Part shown: positions 5,234-7,457 of the stretch, one piece after another
Layout of the letters: every line of letters starts with the position of its first letter
How positions within the stretch are numbered: the first letter of the stretch is position 1
Assembly: GCA_035286585.1 (NCBI GenBank)
Contig: DATEDC010000058.1
Span: forward strand, 1 to 7,457
Source of the DNA: DSOS01 sp035286585
Lineage (GTDB): Bacteria; Chloroflexota; Anaerolineae; Anaerolineales; UBA4823
DNA: 7,457 nucleotides
Reading direction: 5' to 3'
Notes under the pieces: generated by a model
Databases searched by the model: none
What the model was told of the DNA's origin: nothing
Seen by the model: the letters and a program-made list of their open reading frames with translations, nothing else
Translations under genes and position numbers: made by a program

Positions 5234-6139
5234 ATGAGCAATGCTGTTCTCTCGCTGGCTGCCCTCGTCGCCCGCTATTCCCCTCCCGGGCTGAAGCGGG
5301 CCTTCTACCGCCTGCCGTGGCTGTCCAGGGCGATCCGCCGGTCGCTGAACCGCCTCGCGCCGCACGGGTTGGTGGTGGTGCAGGTGGCGGCGGGGGTTTT
5401 GCAGGGATTGAAGTTGCGCCTGGACCTGCAGGTCGAGAAGGACTACTGGCTCGGCACCTATGAGCCTGAGCTGCAGGCCGCGGTGCTTAAATTTATGCGC
5501 CCGGGCATGGTCGCCTACGACGTGGGCGCCAATATCGGCTACGTGAGCCTGATGCTCGCCCGCGCGGTGGGGGCCGGCGGCCGCGTGTACGCCTTCGAAG
5601 CCCTGCCCGCCAACCTGGAACGCCTGGGCGAAAACCTGGCGCTGAACGGGATGCAATCCACGGTAAGGGTTGTGCCCGCCGCGGTTACCGATCGATCCGG
5701 CCCCGTCCAGTTTCTGGTAGGCCCCTCCGGCGGGGTGGGTAAAGTCGCCGGGTCGGCAGGCCGCCGGTCGCTGGATTATCCCGAGCAGATGCGCGTGAAT
5801 GGCATCGCCCTGGATGCTTTCGTTTATGCCGACGGCAACTATGCCGACGGCAACTATGCCAACGGCAACCCACCCCCGCAGGTGGTCAAGATGGACATCG
5901 AGGGCGGGGAGGTGCTGGCCTTGCCCGGCATGCGCCGGCTGCTGAGGGAAGCGCGGCCGCTGCTCTTCCTGGAGCTGCACGGGCCTGAAGCTGCCCGGGT
6001 CGCCTGGGATATCCTTACTTCGGCAGGCTATCGTCTCTGCCGCATGGCGCCTGGTTATGCGAGTGTATCCGCGGTGGAAGCCCTGGATTGGAAAGCCTAC
6101 CTGGTGGCGCTGCCCTCGGGTTGGGAGGCGCCGGCGTGA
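5234..6139 (+). CDS. FkbM-family SAM-dependent methyltransferase
   Basis: From ATG 5234 the protein has 301 residues. An N-terminal region with basic and hydrophobic helices (1-45) precedes a Rossmann methyltransferase domain. SAM motif I is YDVGANIGYVSLMLA (95-109), followed by the acidic-loop motif VYAFEALPAN (118-127). The family signature VVKMDIEGGEVLALPGM spans 217-233, with LLFLELHG after it (243-250). FkbM proteins O-methylate sugars or polyketides; here methylation of a glycan residue fits the neighbours. A GTG at 5225 is an alternative start (304 residues); 5234 leaves a 1-nt gap after the upstream stop, with GGGTGGG 4 nt before it. Three copies of a YADGN-type pentapeptide (198-212) sit directly before the signature motif. 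The stop overlaps the next start (GTGA). Activity is expected, since the motifs are intact; the acceptor is unknown. Confidence 0.9.
   Translation: MSNAVLSLAALVARYSPPGLKRAFYRLPWLSRAIRRSLNRLAPHGLVVVQVAAGVLQGLKLRLDLQVEKDYWLGTYEPELQAAVLKFMRPGMVAYDVGANIGYVSLMLARAVGAGGRVYAFEALPANLERLGENLALNGMQSTVRVVPAAVTDRSGPVQFLVGPSGGVGKVAGSAGRRSLDYPEQMRVNGIALDAFVYADGNYADGNYANGNPPPQVVKMDIEGGEVLALPGMRRLLREARPLLFLELHGPEAARVAWDILTSAGYRLCRMAPGYASVSAVEALDWKAYLVALPSGWEAPA
5825..5869 (+). repeat. In-frame 15-bp tandem repeat, three copies
   Basis: TATGCCGACGGCAAC occurs twice exactly (5825-5839, 5840-5854), then once with a single G-to-A change (5855-5869). It encodes YADGN, YADGN, YANGN in a loop of the FkbM methyltransferase. 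A copy-number change would keep the frame, adding or removing five residues. The near-identity of units implies recent slippage or duplication. Confidence 0.95.
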
Positions 6140-7272
6140 GCGAGGACGGTTTGCGCTTCCGCGGGCGGCTGGCGCTGCAGCAGCGCACCCTGCCGGCTTA
6201 CCGGGCGGCGTTCTTCGACCTGCTGGGAGAGGCGTGTGAAGGCGGCCTGAGCGTGTTCGCCGGGGCGCCGCGCCTCGAAGAGGCCATCGTCACCACAGAC
6301 CGCCTGGAAGTCGCCCGGTTCAGCCCGGCGCGCAACCTGCACTTTGCGCGGGTGGGCTCACCGTTTTACCTGTGCTGGCAGTTCGGCCTGCTCGCCTGGC
6401 TCCAGGCCTTCCAGCCGGACGCCCTGATCCTGGAAGCCAACCCGCGCAATCTCAGCTCGCGGCTGGGCGCCTCCTGGATGCGCCAGCGGGGAAAGCCGGT
6501 GTTGGGCTGGGGTCTGGGCGTGCCTGTATCCGGTGACAGGCTGGGGCAGGTCCGCCATAGGGGCAGGGAGCGCTTCTTGAGCCAGTTCGATGGGGTCATT
6601 GCCTACAGCCGCCAGGGGGCGGAGCAGTACCGCCTGGCGGGTTTTCCCGCCGAGCGCGTCTTCGTGGCGACCAACGCCGTTTCCCCGCCTGCGCATAAAC
6701 CGCCTCCGGAGCGCCCAAGCGCTTTTGGTGAGCGACCATCTATCCTCTTCGTGGGACGCCTGCAAGCCCGCAAGCGGATCGACCTGCTGCTGCACGCCTG
6801 CGCCGGCCTGCCGGAGGATATTCAGCCGCGGCTGGTGGTGGTGGGCGAGGGCCCGGAGCGGGAAGCATTTCAAGCCCTGGCGGCCCAGATTTACCCGCAT
6901 GTGGAGTTCCCCGGCACCCGCCATGGAGCGGAGCTGGAGCCCTATTTCGCTCAGGCCGACCTGTTCGTCCTGCCCGGCACCGGCGGGCTGGCAGTGCAGC
7001 AGGCCATGGCTTACGGCTTGCCGGTCATCGCCGCCGAAGGCGACGGCACCCAGGCGGACCTGGTGCGCTCGGGCAACGGCTGGCAGGTGCAGCCCGGCAA
7101 CCTGGCCAGCTTGCAGTCTGCGCTGCGCGAGGCGCTCGCCGACCCCGCGCGCCTGCGCCGCATGGGGGCAGAATCGTACCGCATCGTGAAGGAGGAGGTC
7201 AACATCCAGGCTATGGTGGCGGCGTTCGTCGAGGCGCTGCATGTGGTGAGTTCGAGTGCGTTCGTTCGCTGA
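6136..7272 (+). CDS. GT4-like glycosyltransferase (GT-B fold), GTG start
   Basis: I start this gene at GTG 6136, overlapping the preceding TGA by 3 nt with GGGAGG 7 nt upstream; the ATG at 6088 lies far inside the preceding gene. The 378-residue protein opens with LALQQRTLPAYRAAFFDLL (12-30), a common N-terminus in GT4-like enzymes. GVIAYSRQGAEQY (153-165) and VATNAV (177-182) lead into the donor domain with ILFVGRLQARKRIDLLL (203-219), LVVVGEGPE (233-241) and FVLPGTGGLAVQQAMAYGLP (277-296). At the position of the EX7E motif both Glu residues are replaced (Gly281 and Gln289), while GEGPE, the Arg/Lys after VGRL and the final GNGWQV are intact. This may be a subfamily trait rather than decay, since the frame is complete and codon use matches neighbours. 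It likely adds a second sugar in the same glycan pathway; specificity is unknown. Confidence 0.88.
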   Translation: MSEDGLRFRGRLALQQRTLPAYRAAFFDLLGEACEGGLSVFAGAPRLEEAIVTTDRLEVARFSPARNLHFARVGSPFYLCWQFGLLAWLQAFQPDALILEANPRNLSSRLGASWMRQRGKPVLGWGLGVPVSGDRLGQVRHRGRERFLSQFDGVIAYSRQGAEQYRLAGFPAERVFVATNAVSPPAHKPPPERPSAFGERPSILFVGRLQARKRIDLLLHACAGLPEDIQPRLVVVGEGPEREAFQALAAQIYPHVEFPGTRHGAELEPYFAQADLFVLPGTGGLAVQQAMAYGLPVIAAEGDGTQADLVRSGNGWQVQPGNLASLQSALREALADPARLRRMGAESYRIVKEEVNIQAMVAAFVEALHVVSSSAFVR

Positions 7273-7457
7273 ACGCGCCATTATCAATAATAGACCAACT
7301 TGCCACGCACTTCCATAAGATACTGTTGGCGAACTAGCAGCCACAAAGTGAATACTGACATCAGAGTGGGCTGTTTTACTCTCTGGAAAGGTTCGTCGCC
7401 TGGATGGTGATGGTCAGTTGGCAGCCCTGGGAACCAATCCCCAGGGCCGTCGATATC
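7273..7457. other. Unassigned, more AT-rich tail, possibly with a gene edge
   Basis: The first 100 bases after the glycosyltransferase stop are visibly less GC-rich and hold no open frame of note, which suggests the operon ends here. From about 7376 there are two incompatible weak possibilities. On the minus strand a frame ending at TAA (7376-7378) reads GIGSQGCQLTITIQATNLSRE at its end, with GC-rich third positions. On the plus strand ATG 7404 opens MVMVSWQPWEPIPRAVDI, with GGAAAGG 12 nt upstream. Each is too short to call. Confidence 0.3.
7424..7447. other. 8-bp inverted repeat near window end
   Basis: GCCCTGGG (7424-7431) and CCCAGGGC (7440-7447) are perfect arms around an 8-nt AACCAATC loop. 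No T-run follows within the few bases visible, so it may be a terminator stem for the upstream operon, a hairpin inside a neighbouring gene, or chance. Confidence 0.35.

Noticed and set aside
5180..5980. A 266-codon minus-strand open frame across the FkbM gene
   Set aside because: It is antisense to intact methyltransferase motifs, rich in Gln, His and Arg, with no domain pattern; it is a composition artefact.
7264..7274. GTTCGCTGAAC palindrome over the last stop codon, considered as a LexA site
   Set aside because: The half-sites are in the opposite order and the spacing is 3 bp, so it does not match GAAC-N4-GTTC, and it is not at a promoter.
6358..7344. A 328-codon open frame on the minus strand across the last glycosyltransferase
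   Set aside because: It is antisense to a gene with clear GT4 motifs. GC-rich third positions in the real gene remove stops from the opposite strand, and the translation shows no recognisable domain.

Overview
The window is GC-rich bacterial DNA with strongly GC-biased third codon positions and short intergenic gaps. A Pro/Thr 'PTPTPT' linker in an exported protein, LP(I/L)V motifs near the termini of exported proteins, a LexA with a Chloroflexota-like central region and a Gram-positive-type LexA operator all point to Chloroflexota, probably Anaerolineae-like. That assignment is inference from style, not from a marker gene.

Left part (1-2589, plus strand): the 3' end of a large extracellular endonuclease/exonuclease/phosphatase (EEP) family nuclease, then a separate exported protein with two lamin-tail domains (LTD) joined by a Pro/Thr linker. 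EEP nuclease and LTD modules often occur together in secreted bacterial nucleases, so the pair is probably a surface or secreted nucleic-acid-handling unit.

Middle (2590-3721): a structured convergent intergenic region holds a hairpin over the stop codon, a palindrome, a canonical G-quadruplex motif and a bidirectional-looking terminator. The minus-strand lexA gene follows. Its promoter is unusually readable: TTGACA-N17-TATATT with a GAAC-N4-GTTC LexA box inside the spacer, and a second, one-mismatch box just downstream of the predicted transcription start. LexA therefore very probably represses itself.

Right part (3722-7272, plus strand): a tightly packed four-gene operon diverging from lexA: a left-handed beta-helix (serine-acetyltransferase-like) O-acetyltransferase, a GT4-type glycosyltransferase, an FkbM-family methyltransferase and a second GT4-like glycosyltransferase. 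Junctions are ATGA, a 1-nt gap and GTGA, so translation is probably coupled. The gene set fits synthesis and decoration (acetylation, methylation) of an extracellular or cell-surface glycan. The last 185 bases are a more AT-rich gap, possibly with the edge of another gene.

I see no CRISPR array, tRNA, rRNA, insertion sequence or integrase. No gene set here clearly amounts to an undescribed system. The most interesting items are the LexA operator layout beside a glycan operon, the in-frame 15-bp repeat in the methyltransferase, the structured gap downstream of lexA, and a possible shared terminal motif in the exported proteins.
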